From Synaphobranchus kaupii (lineage: Eukaryota; Chordata; Actinopteri; Anguilliformes; Synaphobranchidae), in NCBI GenBank assembly GCA_029718625.1, contig CM056376.1, positions 28,922,424 to 28,986,423 on the forward strand: a DNA stretch of 64,000 nucleotides, given 5' to 3'. Below the pieces are notes generated by a model that searched no databases, had not been told where the DNA came from, and saw only the letters and a list, made by a program, of their open reading frames with translations. Position 1 is the first letter of the stretch. The number at the start of each line of letters is the position of its first letter. This document shows, piece by piece, positions 51,493 through 63,227 of the stretch. Position numbers and translations under genes: made by a program.

Positions 51493-52482
51493 TTGATATT
51501 GGATTTGATCACAGCACTACAATTACCTGAAGAATTGGCCATATGTAAATGTGCTGCACACACGAAAGGGCAAGATGAAGTGTCACTAGGGAACGCGAGA
51601 GCAGACGAGGCAGCAAAAAAAGCAGCAGTGACAACCGCAACTTTTGCATTAACAGAATCTAACATTGATCACACGCTGTTGCGAGAAATGCAAGAGGAAG
51701 CGAAGGAGTTAGAAAAAAGGATGTGGCGCAATCACAAATGCACTGAGACCGCAGATGGCTTGTGGGTGGGTCCCGAGGGGAAACCAGTTCTACCCAGAGC
51801 TTTGTTTACAATTGCGGCGGAATTGAGCCATGGTGTAAGTCATGTCTCAAAAGGAGGGATGGTTAATATGGTAAACAAACGATATACTTCGTTTGGATTC
51901 TCTAACTACTCAAAAAATTTTTGTAAACGATGTTTGACATGCTTGAAACACAATCCACAAGGGCAGATTCCCTTTGAACGGAAACCATTTGTAACATGGA
52001 TGATGGATTTCATCCACCTCACACCAAGTGAAGGAAAGAAAAACTGCCTGGTTTTGGTGTGCCCATTCACAAAGTGGGTGGAAGCATTTCCCACCTCCAC
52101 TATTGACGCATCGGTAGTGGCAAAAATATTATGCAGAGAAATAATACCAAGGTGGGGAATACCAGCTACATTGTACAGTGACAATGGCCCAGAATTTAGG
52201 AATGCAGTTCTAGACAGAATGGGAAAACAATTGGGCATTAACATGAAAAAGCACTGTGCATACCACCCACAATCTGCTGGATTAATGGAGAGAAGCAATG
52301 GCACCCTAAAAAATAAATTGAGTAAGGCTATGCAGGAAACAGGATGGGGCTGGGTGGCATGTTTACCCCTTGCCCTGACCAGTATGAGAATCACAAGGGG
52401 TCCACATGGACTGTCTCCTTACGAGATAGTCCATGGGGACCTTACCAGGTGCTTCTGTCCACACCCACCACTATCCGCATAG
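51493..52482 (+). pseudogene. ERV integrase segment of pol
   Basis: It contains an N-terminal HH-CC zinc region (about 51825-51950) and the DD35E core, with Asp in MDFIHL (about 52005), Asp in YSDNGPEF (about 52175) and Glu in ERSNGT (about 52288). It is open to 52482, near the expected end of pol. Same frame as the RNase H segment, separated from it only by the stop at 51463. Confidence 0.9.
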
Positions 52483-52649
52483 CCGAACGTTCCTCTTGGA
52501 TACACATGACCCACTGCAAAAAGGTAACGCACGTATCAGAAGGAGTGACAGAGAGCTAGTCCAGCTACAAAGGGGGCAGGAACCAATAGGGCTTGTCGTC
52601 TCAAAACTGGTGAAGAAAGTGAGCTCCTGAAACTTTAAAACACCTGAAG

Positions 52650-53269
52650 ATATGTTGCGCGGGGTATTGTGGGGGCTGGGAATAACCCTGGCGGTTCTGC
52701 TATTGATATCAGTAGATAAAAAGGGCCTGCGTCACAGGAGGTTCATACAAAATGTTTCTGAGCATGATACGGCACTAAATCCCTAATATTACTGAATCAA
52801 TAAAAAGGGAATTAACAGCCTTAAGGTTAATGACCCTGCAGAACAGGATGGTGTTGGATATGTTAACAGCCTCCCAAGGTGGTGTGTCCTAGTAGGAACT
52901 TCGTGCTGCACCTTTGTGCCAGCGAATGACGCGGATGGGGGTGAGATCGACCAGGCCATGAATAGGCTGAGAGAATTGGCCAGACTCCAACAACAAGAAC
53001 TGACCTCGGCAGGAGACGGCTGGTGGAACTGGGTTCTGGGCGGGGGATGGAAGACGACGATCCTAGCTGTAGGAGGGTTATTGGCAGGAGCACTTGGATT
53101 GCTCCTGATCTGCAGCTGTTGCGGTGTACCCCTGATAAAAGGACTGATATCTAAGATGATCACTTGTACTCCTGAATACCAAGCATTGTCTATGACAGAT
53201 AATGAAACTGATTACAAGACCGTGGTCCCTCCCGAGAAATATGATGAGGTGAAGCTTTTCGAAGAATAA
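52650..53269 (+). pseudogene. ERV env remnant: leader and transmembrane subunit
   Basis: A leader-like hydrophobic stretch after ATG 52653 is followed within about 140 bp by transmembrane-subunit sequence, so the receptor-binding surface subunit is essentially missing. A helical region with a nearby double-cysteine motif (about 52830-52915), typical of the TM ectodomain, is interrupted by stops. The readable tail 52916-53269 has a W-rich membrane-proximal part, a roughly 20-residue membrane span (about 53050-53120) and a cytoplasmic tail ending in a stop. Not functional. Confidence 0.75.
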
Positions 53270-53402
53270 ACTTCCCAAAAACACTGAACAATGGACATTT
53301 CACTGATGATGTTTTTGGTTGAAAACCTGTGAAAACAGAAAGGCAAAAAACTGATGTAAATGAAATGTATTAGTTATGACTTGGTATAGGGTATAAAATC
53401 AT

Positions 53403-53413
53403 AAAAGGAGGGA
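53403..53413 (+). promoter_or_regulatory. ERV polypurine tract
   Basis: AAAAGGAGGGA is followed by T and then TGATAG, the likely start of the 3' LTR at 53415. This is the usual plus-strand primer position downstream of env. Confidence 0.7.
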
Positions 53414-53414
53414 T

Positions 53415-53548
53415 TGATAGAGAAATTAGTTTAAATTAGTTTTTAGAACATTGTGTACCCATTGTATTGCAAAATGTTATGATGAATACTAATGTGCTTT
53501 GCTTAGAAAATAAGCGGAACCGCCCTAACTACAGAATGCGCTATGAGC
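53415..53548 (+). repeat. start of ERV 3' LTR, truncated
   Basis: Sequence from the polypurine tract to the LINE junction. No second LTR copy exists in the window to define its length. Confidence 0.5.
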
Positions 53549-53549
53549 T

Positions 53550-56500
53550 GATACTGTTGTGCATTTGATAAAAATTTCTTATGCGAACTGTGTGAAACAA
53601 AATGATACAAATTGGACAATACAGATGTATATTTATAAAACAAGTAAAAGCAAAAGACAAGTAAAAACTAAAATAGGTAAAAGCCATCCTAAACAAGTAA
53701 GTTTTCAGAAGACTTTTAACAAGTGCTACATTTGGTGCCTCTCTGATCTGTCTGGGCAAGCTATTCCATAGTGTGGGGGCATAGAAATAAAAATAAGCTT
53801 CTCCACTTCTTTTATAATTTACTTTTGGAATACATAACAAGTTATCACCAGAAGATCTGAGGGCACATTTGGGCTGATATCTATTCAGCAGGTCAGTTAT
53901 GTAAAGTGGTGCTAAACCAGTCAGAGCTTTAAAAACAAGTAAAATAATTTTAAAATCAATTCTAAATTTCACGGGCAGCCAATGCAGAGATGCAAGTACC
54001 GGTGTGATGTGAGCTCTCTACTGTCAAGATTATTGCAGCTGAGTTTTGCACAAGTTGTAGCTGCTCTATATATTTTTTTGGAAGACCAGAGAAGGGAGCA
54101 TTACAGTAATCTAATCTACTTGTAACAAAGGCATCTATTAACCATTCAGCATCAGCTTGTGTGAGGAAAGGCCTTACTTTAGTAATGTTTTGCAAATGGA
54201 AAAAGGCTACCCTTGTTACATTTCTTATACATATGTGGCAGAAAGCTTAGGTCAGCATCCAAGATTATACCTAGATTCTTAACTTGAGGTTTATTGTTTG
54301 ACACTAGAGGTCCTAGGTTCTTAAATAATCTTTCTCTCTGGGCCTTAGATCCAATGATAATTATCTCAGTCTTATCCTGATTCAACTGAAGAAAATTCTG
54401 AGACATCCAGAGATTAATATCATTCAGACAGTTTTCTAAGCTGATTGGGCTTTCATCCTCAGGCAATATAGAAATATACAGCTGTGTATCAACAGCATAG
54501 CTATGAAAATTAACCCCATGGTTACTAATGATTTTATCAAGTGGAAGCATGTATAAAGAAAAGAGTAATGGGCCAATAATAGAACCCTGAGGAATCCCAC
54601 AATTAATAATAGCCTTTTCTGATACAGAATCCCCCAGTGCAACACAAAATTTCTTCCAGCCAGATATGAATAAAATCATTTAAGAGCTGTTCCTGAGAGA
54701 CCTACCCATTGTTCAAGTTGATGTAGCAAAATCTTATGGTCCACAGTGTAAAATGCAGCACTGAGATCTAACAGAACAAGAACAGACACACCACCAGCAT
54801 CTATGCACATTCATTGATTACCTTGACTAGAGCAGTTTCTGTACTGTGGTTTGACTGGAAGCCTGACTGAAATTTCTCAAGAATGGTATTTTTATTGAGA
54901 AAATAATTTAACTGTCTAAAAACCACTTTTTCGATAATCTTCCTTAAGAAAGGGAGGTTTGATATGGGTCTAAAATTACTAAGAATTGAGGGATCCAAAT
55001 TACTTTTCTTTAGTAAGGGTTTTACAATGGCAGTCTTCAGTGCAGTTGGGAAGTTGCCAGTCTCCAAAGAAGAGTTTACAAATACACAGGTAGAGGGTTT
55101 TAATGGCTGGACAATTTCATTGAGCATTTGTGCATCAATCAGGCCAAATGCATGCATGTCAGCTGTGCACGGGGCATCTGAACTGCCCAGGTCTGGGGTT
55201 GTACCCATTTGAGCTATGTGTAACCTAATAGTGCTTATCTTTTCATTAAAATAAATAGCAAACTCTTCACATTTATTTGAGGAGATGAGCTCACTGCCAA
55301 AATCAGCAGCTGGACTTGGATTTATCAAGCAATCAGTTGTTGAAAAAAGCACTTTGGGATTATTCTTATTGTCACAAATAATCTTGGAAAAATAAGTCTG
55401 TCTTGTGTTTCTTATTGCTCAATTATAATTTGTAAGCTGTTCTTTAAGGATGTCAAGATGTACCTGTAGTTTTGTCTTTCTCCATTTACGCTCTGCTTTC
55501 CGACAGTTCCTCTTTAGTTTAAGAATTTCACTGTTTTTCCAGGGTGTCTTATGATTTGAAATCTTTTTTTATTTTCTCTGGGGCAACAATGTCGAGTGTA
55601 GCTCTAAGTTTTCTATTAAAACTATACACTAACTCATCAGTAGTTAGCGGGTTTAGTGGTACACATGTAAGATTTACAAGTTGTGCAAACCTATCAGCTG
55701 CTGCAGAGTTTAAAATGCGCTTCTTTATAATGCGATCAGCTTTTTTTCTTTCCTTTTAACAACATGACATGAAAGAATACACAGAAATGATCTGATATAG
55801 CGAGATCAACAACAGAGGAAATTGTAACTCTTAGCCCTCTAGAAATGACCAAATCTAGAGTATGGCCATGCTTATGAGTTGGCTCAGCAACATGCTGATT
55901 AAAATCAAGAGAGAGTAGTAAGCTTTTGGCCATGTGAAATCCATGGCCTTGGAATCTGACACATTATCCACATGCAAATTAAAATCACCTACCAGAAGAA
56001 CTCTCTCATGATCAGTTGATATAATAGACATGAATTCAGCAAATTCGGAAAAAAATGCTGGGTTTTGTCTTGGAGGGCGATAGATGGTCACCATCAGCAC
56101 AGGAGAATCAAAACTTAGAATCTGAGCAAGACCATAGATATTCAAAAGAAGAAAATTCCCGAAAGTCCATTTGCCTGCATTTAAATTAACATGAATAAAT
56201 ATTTGCTAAGCCACCTCCTCTCTTATTCTGCCTAATTCTTTGAGAAAAGGTGTAATTCAGGGGCGAAGCCTCTATTACGTCTCTGTTAAGAATAAAAAGA
56301 CAACTTTCTTGTCTTGAACAAGGTCATTAATTAAAAATGCTTTAGATGCCAGGGATTGAATATTTAATAATGCAAAGGTGAGCAGAGAATATGACACAGG
56401 TTTCACATGGGATTCCCTTTGTAGAGGGATGATTTTCACATTAACCATATTAACTCCACGACAAATGGTTCTTGCATGGATACGCTTAATGTTGGGCTTA

Positions 56501-56710
56501 TTGTATGGATACTGTATTCATATAAGGGGGACAGATATCGAAATGGACAACACTGGTGTTTTCATTTCCACTACTGCAGTATCGTCAGGCATCAAGGGCT
56601 TTCTGGATGTTGTCTGACAGATTCGCTGAGCCTCGCCTATTTGGATGCAGGCTGTCTCTGCGGTAGAATGCAGGTCTCTCCCAGAATAGATCCCAGTTAT
56701 CAATAAAACC
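53550..56710 (-). mobile_element. degraded L2/CR1-group LINE, long copy
   Basis: On minus, from 5' to 3': an SGNH esterase-like end (about 56704-56590: WDLFWERPAFYRRDSLHPN, with the D-x2-H pair), seen in ORF1 of CR1/L2 elements; an endonuclease (about 56145-55740: VTIYRPPRQNP, LLVGDFNLHVD, ISDHFCVFF); a reverse transcriptase (about 55350-54180: FRPISNLPFLRKIIEK, GIPQGSIIGPLLFSLY, and YAVDTQLY in place of YADD); a C-terminal region (SRLDYCNAPFSGLP, then LVFKALTGLAPLYI). Frameshifts and stops separate all parts, so it is dead. The 3' end abuts the ERV LTR. Confidence 0.88.
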
Positions 56711-56810
56711 GATGTTTTGAGCTACACACCAACCACAAAGCCAATCGTTAAGTAAAAGGAGTCTACTGAATGCTTCAAATGATTTATCGTCTCAGGGGCG
56801 TTGGAAAAGG

Positions 56811-56953
56811 TCAGCTGGTGGCTCTGTCTGTCTGACTGTCTATGTGCCACTTGTCCAGGTGGACGCTGATCTCCAGGAGCAGAGGCTCTGCCAGGTTGTG
56901 GACGGTCTCCGCAGGGCCTTCAGCCTTGCTCTCCTTCTTCCCCCTGTTCTTAC
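56811..56953 (-). CDS. lrrc43: lrrc43 candidate terminal exon
   Basis: The acceptor AG lies directly after a run of 18 C (G in plus, 56956-56973). The split Gly codon completes with the previous exon, then KNRGKKESKAEGPAETVHNL to the stop. No other reading frame stays open with the same splice sites. Confidence 0.65.
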
Positions 56954-59900
56954 CTGGGGGGGGGGGGGGGGGGCAGAAAGGGAGCCAGTGATAATAATAA
57001 AATAATAATACATTTTTACTGACCTGAACTTCAGCACCACAAGTCTGACTTTACAAGAAGTAATATGACAATAATAACATCTGTGAAATGAACCCCCCCC
57101 CCCCATTGATTGTCCCCACGAAGTGTCTCACTCCTTACCTTTAGAGGGTGTAGTTCTCTGTGTGGCTGTGCTCTCTCCAGCAGTCTTTGCCCTCTTATTT
57201 TCTTTCTTCTTGTCCTCTTTGACCTTCTTGCTTTGCTCCTTGGAACCAAATAAAACAGTGGGTGTGTCCCAATAGTCGAAAAATGCACCCTCCCTTCCTC
57301 CACTACCACCTCCTCTACTCCGTGCCCCGGAAACGGATGGTGTTTTAATCTAATGTTGCTGATTACATCTTAATTACGCATTAATGGTTACATATTAATT
57401 AATGTCTCGACGCAAACTGCAATGTCAGGTACATTGTATACTGTACATTTAAATACTTGAACTCGAAACATTCTGGCAGTTTTGCATACTTCTGGGTAGG
57501 AGAGGAGTGGTAGTGGGGCAGTGGAGGAAAGGAGGTGGGGAGTGAAGAATATTGGGACACACCCAGTATCACACACAGGGCTCTATCTTGACGATCTTGA
57601 CGCATCGTCTAAAACGCTAGGCACAAGTGCATTTAGGGCGTGTCCAAGTCCACTTTTGCTAGTTAGACGGCGCGTTATTTGAGCGCTAAGTGAGGCGCAA
57701 GGCGCTAATGAACCTAGACTCTTCATTAATTATAGGTGCGTCTTGGGTGTAGGATGCAATAAACCAATAAAAATGTTATATCCCATTCCCTTTAAAAGCC
57801 GGCTTTCCACCTTGACTGATTGCTTATATGATGGCGAAACAGACATGCTCGTGTGTGTAGTGCGAGCAAGGAATAGGCTATATGGATCAATAGTATGATC
57901 AATATTATTCGGACTAACCATTATGACACGTTTTGATATACACAATAATAATGTTAGCATTAGGGTTTAACACCGGCAAAGGTTCCCGGTGATTCCCGCC
58001 AGTGCTGTTATTTTAGAAAATGCATGCGGTTAAATTTAGTTCAAAGCACCTGCAACTGCTGAGAATAAGCTACCAATGGCTTCCGTCTCACCTTAGAAAA
58101 CGGCAAATTAGCCTGCTTGTTTAACAAATTTCGTTTGATTATGCAATGAGGCATTGTCAAACATCAATTCCACGAGGCTGTTCTCATAGAGTTCTCGAAG
58201 TTCAAGCTTCAGCTGAAGTTCATTACCTGCATTCTAATATTGATTAATAACATGAATACCGTTATTTTACCTTAATGATGACACTAAATACAATAAAGCT
58301 GTCAGGTTGGCAACCCAGAGGTTCACGCATATTTTCCCTTGTTTCTATAATGTCCTGCTTATGGAAATGTGACCAACGCGTTTTACTAGCAGCTTAATGC
58401 TTTAAAAACAAGTCCACTTTCCCGGGAAGGCTGTGAAAAGTGCAATTTACAGCAGGTGGAACAGACCTGCTCCTGCATGAAGTTAAAGCGCACATGCAGA
58501 GAATGCCATTAAAATGAATTGTGAATTAATGCTTTCCTTTAAAATCGTTTTGTTCAGTTATGGTATAACTGGTGAAATCAGCTGGGTTTTAATAAGCTGA
58601 GAGTATGGAAGCCTGGTCGTGGTCACTTTAATTAAAAAAAATATGAAGGATGAAGAATAAGGCTAAAATTCAGTTTACATGGTGAAATTTATCTCCGTTT
58701 ATTAACCATAGGCTATCGAAAAACCGTTATGCACAGCGAATCCCGGGGACTGTAGCCTATAGGCTATTTGAAAAACAATAAATGCAATATTCACTGGACA
58801 AGGCATTTTCAGAACTCAAATGTCCGTCTATTGCAGTGCACAAGTTTTCCATTGAATGACAATTCATGCATTAGGTGTAAATGACAATTCGCGCATTAGG
58901 TTTGATATAGGTGTTAATGAATAGCCATTGTCCCGTAACAGAAGATTGACCACACAGAAGCTTACAGGAATTATTGGCAAATATAGGCTAAATCATAGCT
59001 TGATCCAGGATAATTGTGAATAGTTTATAGCCTTACACGTACCATCGCACATCGCCTGGATGATGGAGTGGGCTGAAAGCAATTTACTGTGGAATTCCCC
59101 TTCGCTGAGGGACAAGTATGTGCTACACAATAATAATATTTCACATTGTAATCTTGATATTTTTAGTCAAGATTACAATGTAATCTTGTCATTTAGCTTG
59201 TGCGCGTCCCTGTGTGGAACAGACAGGAGGGTGTACGCGCGTTGTGCACACGCCTATGTAGACGCACTTATATGCGCCATTAAAATAACATGTAAACAAC
59301 TGCGACATGACTTTAGACCAGGTTTTTGGTGGTTTTACCGCAAGCGCTTTCTGCTGGCTCAAGATAGCAAGACGGCAAAATAAAAAAATCACGCCCAGTT
59401 CACTTGCTGTGGGCGCAACATCACTTGGTATTTAACCGACGTGAGCGCAAGGGGCTATAATGAACCCTGTGCCGGGTGTAAGATAGCAAAGACACTTACG
59501 TTTGGGTTAGCGCCACTAACGCCGGGTGTAAGATAGGGGGTTCAGTCCAATCGCTTATTTTTACTCCCTGCATCCTTTCCTCGCATCCTTTCCTCACCCT
59601 TTAGCTCCGCCCAACGGAGGACGCGAGGAAAGGATGCAAGGATCAGATACGAGGGTGGAGGAAACGAGGCAATGTATTAGGCAAATGTAACGTCCTTGCT
59701 CAATCAAGCGTCATCGTCATATTATGCTCACGTGCTTAACTATAATGATTTTTAGCTTATTTTTTCATGAATAAACAGGGCTTTTTTTAGTTATAGAGAA
59801 TGGATTAGCGCTTTTTAATAAATGGAAAGGAACTGTAAAATTGCATTTGTGTATGGGGTGTGCCAGCGACGTGCCAGATGTGGAGACTGGTGGATAATTT

Positions 59901-62598
59901 ATACAGGTCAAGTGGCTTCCGCAAAGGCTACACTTGCGCTTCCTCACTGAAGAATCCTCCGGGAGCCTCGTCGGGACACAGATGATATACTTACTTCCGG
60001 ACTTTCGCTGAGTATATTCGGGAGCACACTTTTCAAAAAGCACACGTTTTGGTCGCATAAATATGACGCACAGCTTCGTTTTAAAAAATGAGGCACAGCT
60101 TCGCTGACGTTTTCCTTCAACAACAACAAAAACAACACCTGAGCATGGCCGCATGAGTATTTTTTGCATACTGCAAGTAATGTACTATTACAGTATACAG
60201 TAAACAGTCTGATAGTACACAGTACACAGGAGACAGGATGCAGTAAATAGGGCTCTGAGTCAGACACAGCCATGGTTTTGCTGGCATATAATAGATCAGA
60301 CTCAGCTGGACTGTCTTGCTGTAAGGCACGTTTATCAGGATCCAGCCCTGGAGAAGCTACAGTGTTTGATGGTTTTCGGTGTGCTATAGCAACAGAGATT
60401 AATTGAAGTAACTGATTGGCTGAAGAATATACACACCATGGTTCTGCTGGCTTTAATTGGTTGCTGGCTGAAAGGAAGCCACAAACACCAGCAGACACTG
60501 GTGATTATTCAAGTGGACTTTCTTCAGTTTTACAGCATGATTAAACACAGAGTTATGTGAATCAGGCTTTTTTTTAATCAGCGCTCATTGCCGTAACCTC
60601 CGTTATCAATTTGAGAGAGCGCACATGTGTGGCATAAGCCGCCGCCTCTTATCACACCGCAGTGCAGAAGTCAGGCTCACACTAATGTGAGTCAGAGGAA
60701 CACACACTACCTGTGCACCTGAGCAGGTGATTGTGCACCTGAGTGTTGGTGTGATCAATCCCTGTCACCCTGGTCCACTGAAACCCTCCCATCTCTGGGC
60801 AACAATGGAGCCAACCATGCATTCCCCAGTGGGGCCCATCCATGCACTAGAACCTGGATTTTCAAGAAAAATTATGCGTCTTTTGTAGTTATTTTTCGTG
60901 AAGTTGTAGTTTGCCATGTTGAACAATCACATCAATATCACCCGACGTTGCACCATGACGCAAGGTAGAGAAGGAGGTTTGACTACCACACTAGACGCTA
61001 GATTCCTTGTAAAACTCTCCTTCCATCCTTTCCTTGACCCCTGTGACACTTTCGACCCCTGTGACAAGGTCAAGGAAAGGAAAAAGGAGCTATTTTTTTG
61101 ACAATCCGAATGCAGCCAGGGGATCTCTGGCCAAACTTGCTATGCAATAACTACAGTGCATCCGGAAAGTATTCACAGCGCTTCACTTTTTCCACATTTT
61201 GTTCTGTTACAGCCTTATTCCAAAATTGATTAAATTCATTTTTTCCCTCAAAATTCTACACACAACACCTCATAATGACAATGTGAAAAAAGTTTTTTTG
61301 AGATTTTTGCAAATTTATTAAAAATAAAAAAATAAAATTTCTCATTTACATAAGTATTCATAGCCTTTGCTTTAACGTATTTTTAAAGTATCATATTTCA
61401 TATTTGGTCGCATATCCTTTACATGCTGTTACTTCCTGAAGTCTGTGACCATCAACATCAAAAAAACTGTCGATATCTTATTTTCAGGTACTGTTACAAG
61501 CGATACTATAACCTCTCTGCATTTGAATGGATCTCTATGGAAATTGGGGGGTGAGACTAGATTCAGCTGTAAATTACACTGGTACAGTATGGAACACATG
61601 GCTGGCTAAATGGCTGTAAGTTATCAAGGGTCTGAGCTATCAAACGAGCCCCAAACCATCACTCTGTTGCCAGATATGGAGTAGATGTGGATGGATCACT
61701 TTAAGGGTTGTTTCTCCTGACTTTTTTCCCCATAGAGTTCTATAGGAAAATTAGTTGATAACTTCATAACTTACAGCCATTTAGCCAGCCATGTGTTCCA
61801 TACTGTACCAGTGTAATTTACAGCTGAATCTAGTCTCACCCCCCCAATTTCCATAGAGATCCATTCAAATGCAGAGAGGTTATAGTATCGCTTGTAACAG
61901 TACCTGAAAATAAGATATCGACAGTTTTTTTGATGTTGATGGTCACAGACTTCAGGAAGTAACAGCATGTAAAGGATATGCGACCAAATATGAAATATGA
62001 TACTTTAAAAATACGTTAAAGCAAAGGCTATGAATACTTATGTAAATGAGAAATTTTATTTTTTTATTTTTAATAAATTTGCAAAAATCTCAAAAAAACT
62101 TTTTTCACATTGTCATTATGGGGTGTTGTGTGTAGAATTTTGAGGGAAAAAATGAATTTAATCAATTTTGGAATAAGGCTGTAACAGAACAAAATGTGGA
62201 AAAAGTGAAGCGCTGTGAATACTTTCCGGATGCACTGTATATATAGATTTGAGAAAATATTTCAAAATATGATAGGGGTCCCCTGGATGCCTTTGAGCCT
62301 GGGTGGGGACCCCTGGATTTATGAAAGGTTGAAAAGAGTGGCTTAACAGGACAAATCAAACAGCAGCAGCATGAATCAGTATTAACACACACAGGCACAA
62401 TGAACAGCCTGATGAAAGGCTATATCACACCTTTTCCAGCACCTCGGGAACCCCAAAGTCACACTGCCAGTACACCTGGTTGACCCCGGACACCAGGTCC
62501 TGGAGCTCCATGTGAGCCAAACCCAGGCTCCTCCTCACTGGGGCATCCTGGACCAGCTGTACCTGTGGGTCCTTCTTCCGCTTCTTGTCCTTGCTTTT
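56811..62598 (-). CDS. lrrc43: probable lrrc43, last three exons
   Basis: Three minus-strand exons join in phase with GT/AG sites: 62431-62598, 57139-57238 and 56811-56953 (stop TGA at 56811-56813). Together they encode about 135 residues. These start with a lysine-rich stretch, then HMELQDLVSGVNQVYWQCDF, a long K/E-rich linker, and AETVHNLAEPLLLEISVHL near the end. I do not recognise the domain itself. The name comes from synteny: human LRRC43 follows B3GNT4 on the same strand, opposite to CLIP1, as here. The leucine-rich repeats would lie upstream, beyond the N gap. Further exons inside the 5-kb intron cannot be excluded. Exon reality is more certain than the name. Confidence 0.55.
57139..57238 (-). 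CDS. lrrc43: lrrc43 candidate penultimate exon
   Basis: A 100-bp exon reading EQSKKVKEDKKKENKRAKTA to TPSK plus one base, with a GTAAGG donor. Lysine-rich and low-complexity, so protein evidence is weak, but boundaries and phase fit both neighbours. Confidence 0.6.
57261..57563. mobile_element. MITE with GGTGTGTCCCAATA ends
   Basis: GGTGTGTCCCAATAGTCGAA at the left is inverted at the right (AAGAATATTGGGACACACC), with the flanks CAGTG and CAGTA nearly alike. It sits 22 bp beyond the acceptor of the lrrc43 exon 57139-57238. Superfamily not assigned. Confidence 0.65.
57577..59545. mobile_element. possible hAT-type element, low confidence
   Basis: The left sequence CAGGGCTCTATCTTGACG and the right GCCGGGTGTAAGATAG-type sequence are partly inverted. 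Short shared motifs follow inward (GCGCTAA, AGGCGCAAGG and GAGCGCAAGG). No target duplication is clear and no transposase is seen in about 2 kb. It may be two unrelated fragments. Confidence 0.35.
59546..61150. other. lrrc43 candidate intron, mostly unassigned
   Basis: It holds an inverted GCATCCTTTCCTCGC repeat (about 59570-59642), the inverted copy of the dispersed repeat (about 59940-60270), and a second CATCCTTTCCTTGA / TCAAGGAAAGGA pair (about 61022-61082). No exon recognised. Confidence 0.45.
61154..62237. mobile_element. palindromic Tc1-type MITE, copy C, near-perfect 470-bp arms
   Basis: Ends CAGTGCATCCGGAAAGTATT and the inverse, flanked by TA (61152-61153, 62238-62239). The arms 61154-61623 and 61768-62237 are inverted copies of equal length with very few differences, around a 144-bp loop. 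Non-coding. It lies in the intron between the lrrc43 candidate exons. Confidence 0.92.
62431..62598 (-). CDS. lrrc43: lrrc43 candidate exon, third from end
   Basis: It reads KSKDKKRKKDPQVQLVQDAP then VRRSLGLAHMELQDLVSG to PEVLEK, 56 codons in phase 0. The acceptor CTCCAATCAG precedes it; the donor GTGTGA is weak. This is the most protein-like of the three exons. Confidence 0.6.
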
Positions 62599-62727
62599 CT
62601 GATTGGAGCAGGTGTTGCTTGTTGGACGGACACTCTGCTCGATCATAGTAATCATATCTCACCTTTTAAACATAATTTTTACAATGTTTTGCCCAAATGT
62701 CACTTGACCTACCTACTCAGCTCTTCG

Positions 62728-63227
62728 NNNNNNNNNNNNNNNNNNNNNNNNNNNNNNNNNNNNNNNNNNNNNNNNNNNNNNNNNNNNNNNNNNNNNNNNN
62801 NNNNNNNNNNNNNNNNNNNNNNNNNNNNNNNNNNNNNNNNNNNNNNNNNNNNNNNNNNNNNNNNNNNNNNNNNNNNNNNNNNNNNNNNNNNNNNNNNNNN
62901 NNNNNNNNNNNNNNNNNNNNNNNNNNNNNNNNNNNNNNNNNNNNNNNNNNNNNNNNNNNNNNNNNNNNNNNNNNNNNNNNNNNNNNNNNNNNNNNNNNNN
63001 NNNNNNNNNNNNNNNNNNNNNNNNNNNNNNNNNNNNNNNNNNNNNNNNNNNNNNNNNNNNNNNNNNNNNNNNNNNNNNNNNNNNNNNNNNNNNNNNNNNN
63101 NNNNNNNNNNNNNNNNNNNNNNNNNNNNNNNNNNNNNNNNNNNNNNNNNNNNNNNNNNNNNNNNNNNNNNNNNNNNNNNNNNNNNNNNNNNNNNNNNNNN
63201 NNNNNNNNNNNNNNNNNNNNNNNNNNN
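62728..63227. other. assembly gap of 500 N
   Basis: Exactly 500 N, a conventional placeholder, so true size is unknown. The lrrc43 candidate and the L1 element on either side may be further apart than shown. Confidence 0.98.

Larger units (their letters stand above)
49650..53545 (+). mobile_element. endogenous retrovirus, 5'-truncated (pol, env remnant, start of 3' LTR)
   Basis: Order of domains is reverse transcriptase, RNase H, integrase, env remnant, polypurine tract and the beginning of a 3' LTR. No 5' LTR, gag or protease is seen before 49650. The pol layout and retroviral YVDD box fit a fish gamma/epsilon-type retrovirus rather than a Gypsy element. A frameshift and an in-frame stop break pol, and most of the env surface subunit is absent, so the provirus is defective. 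The 3' LTR is cut short by, or abuts, the minus-strand LINE at about 53550. Confidence 0.88.
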
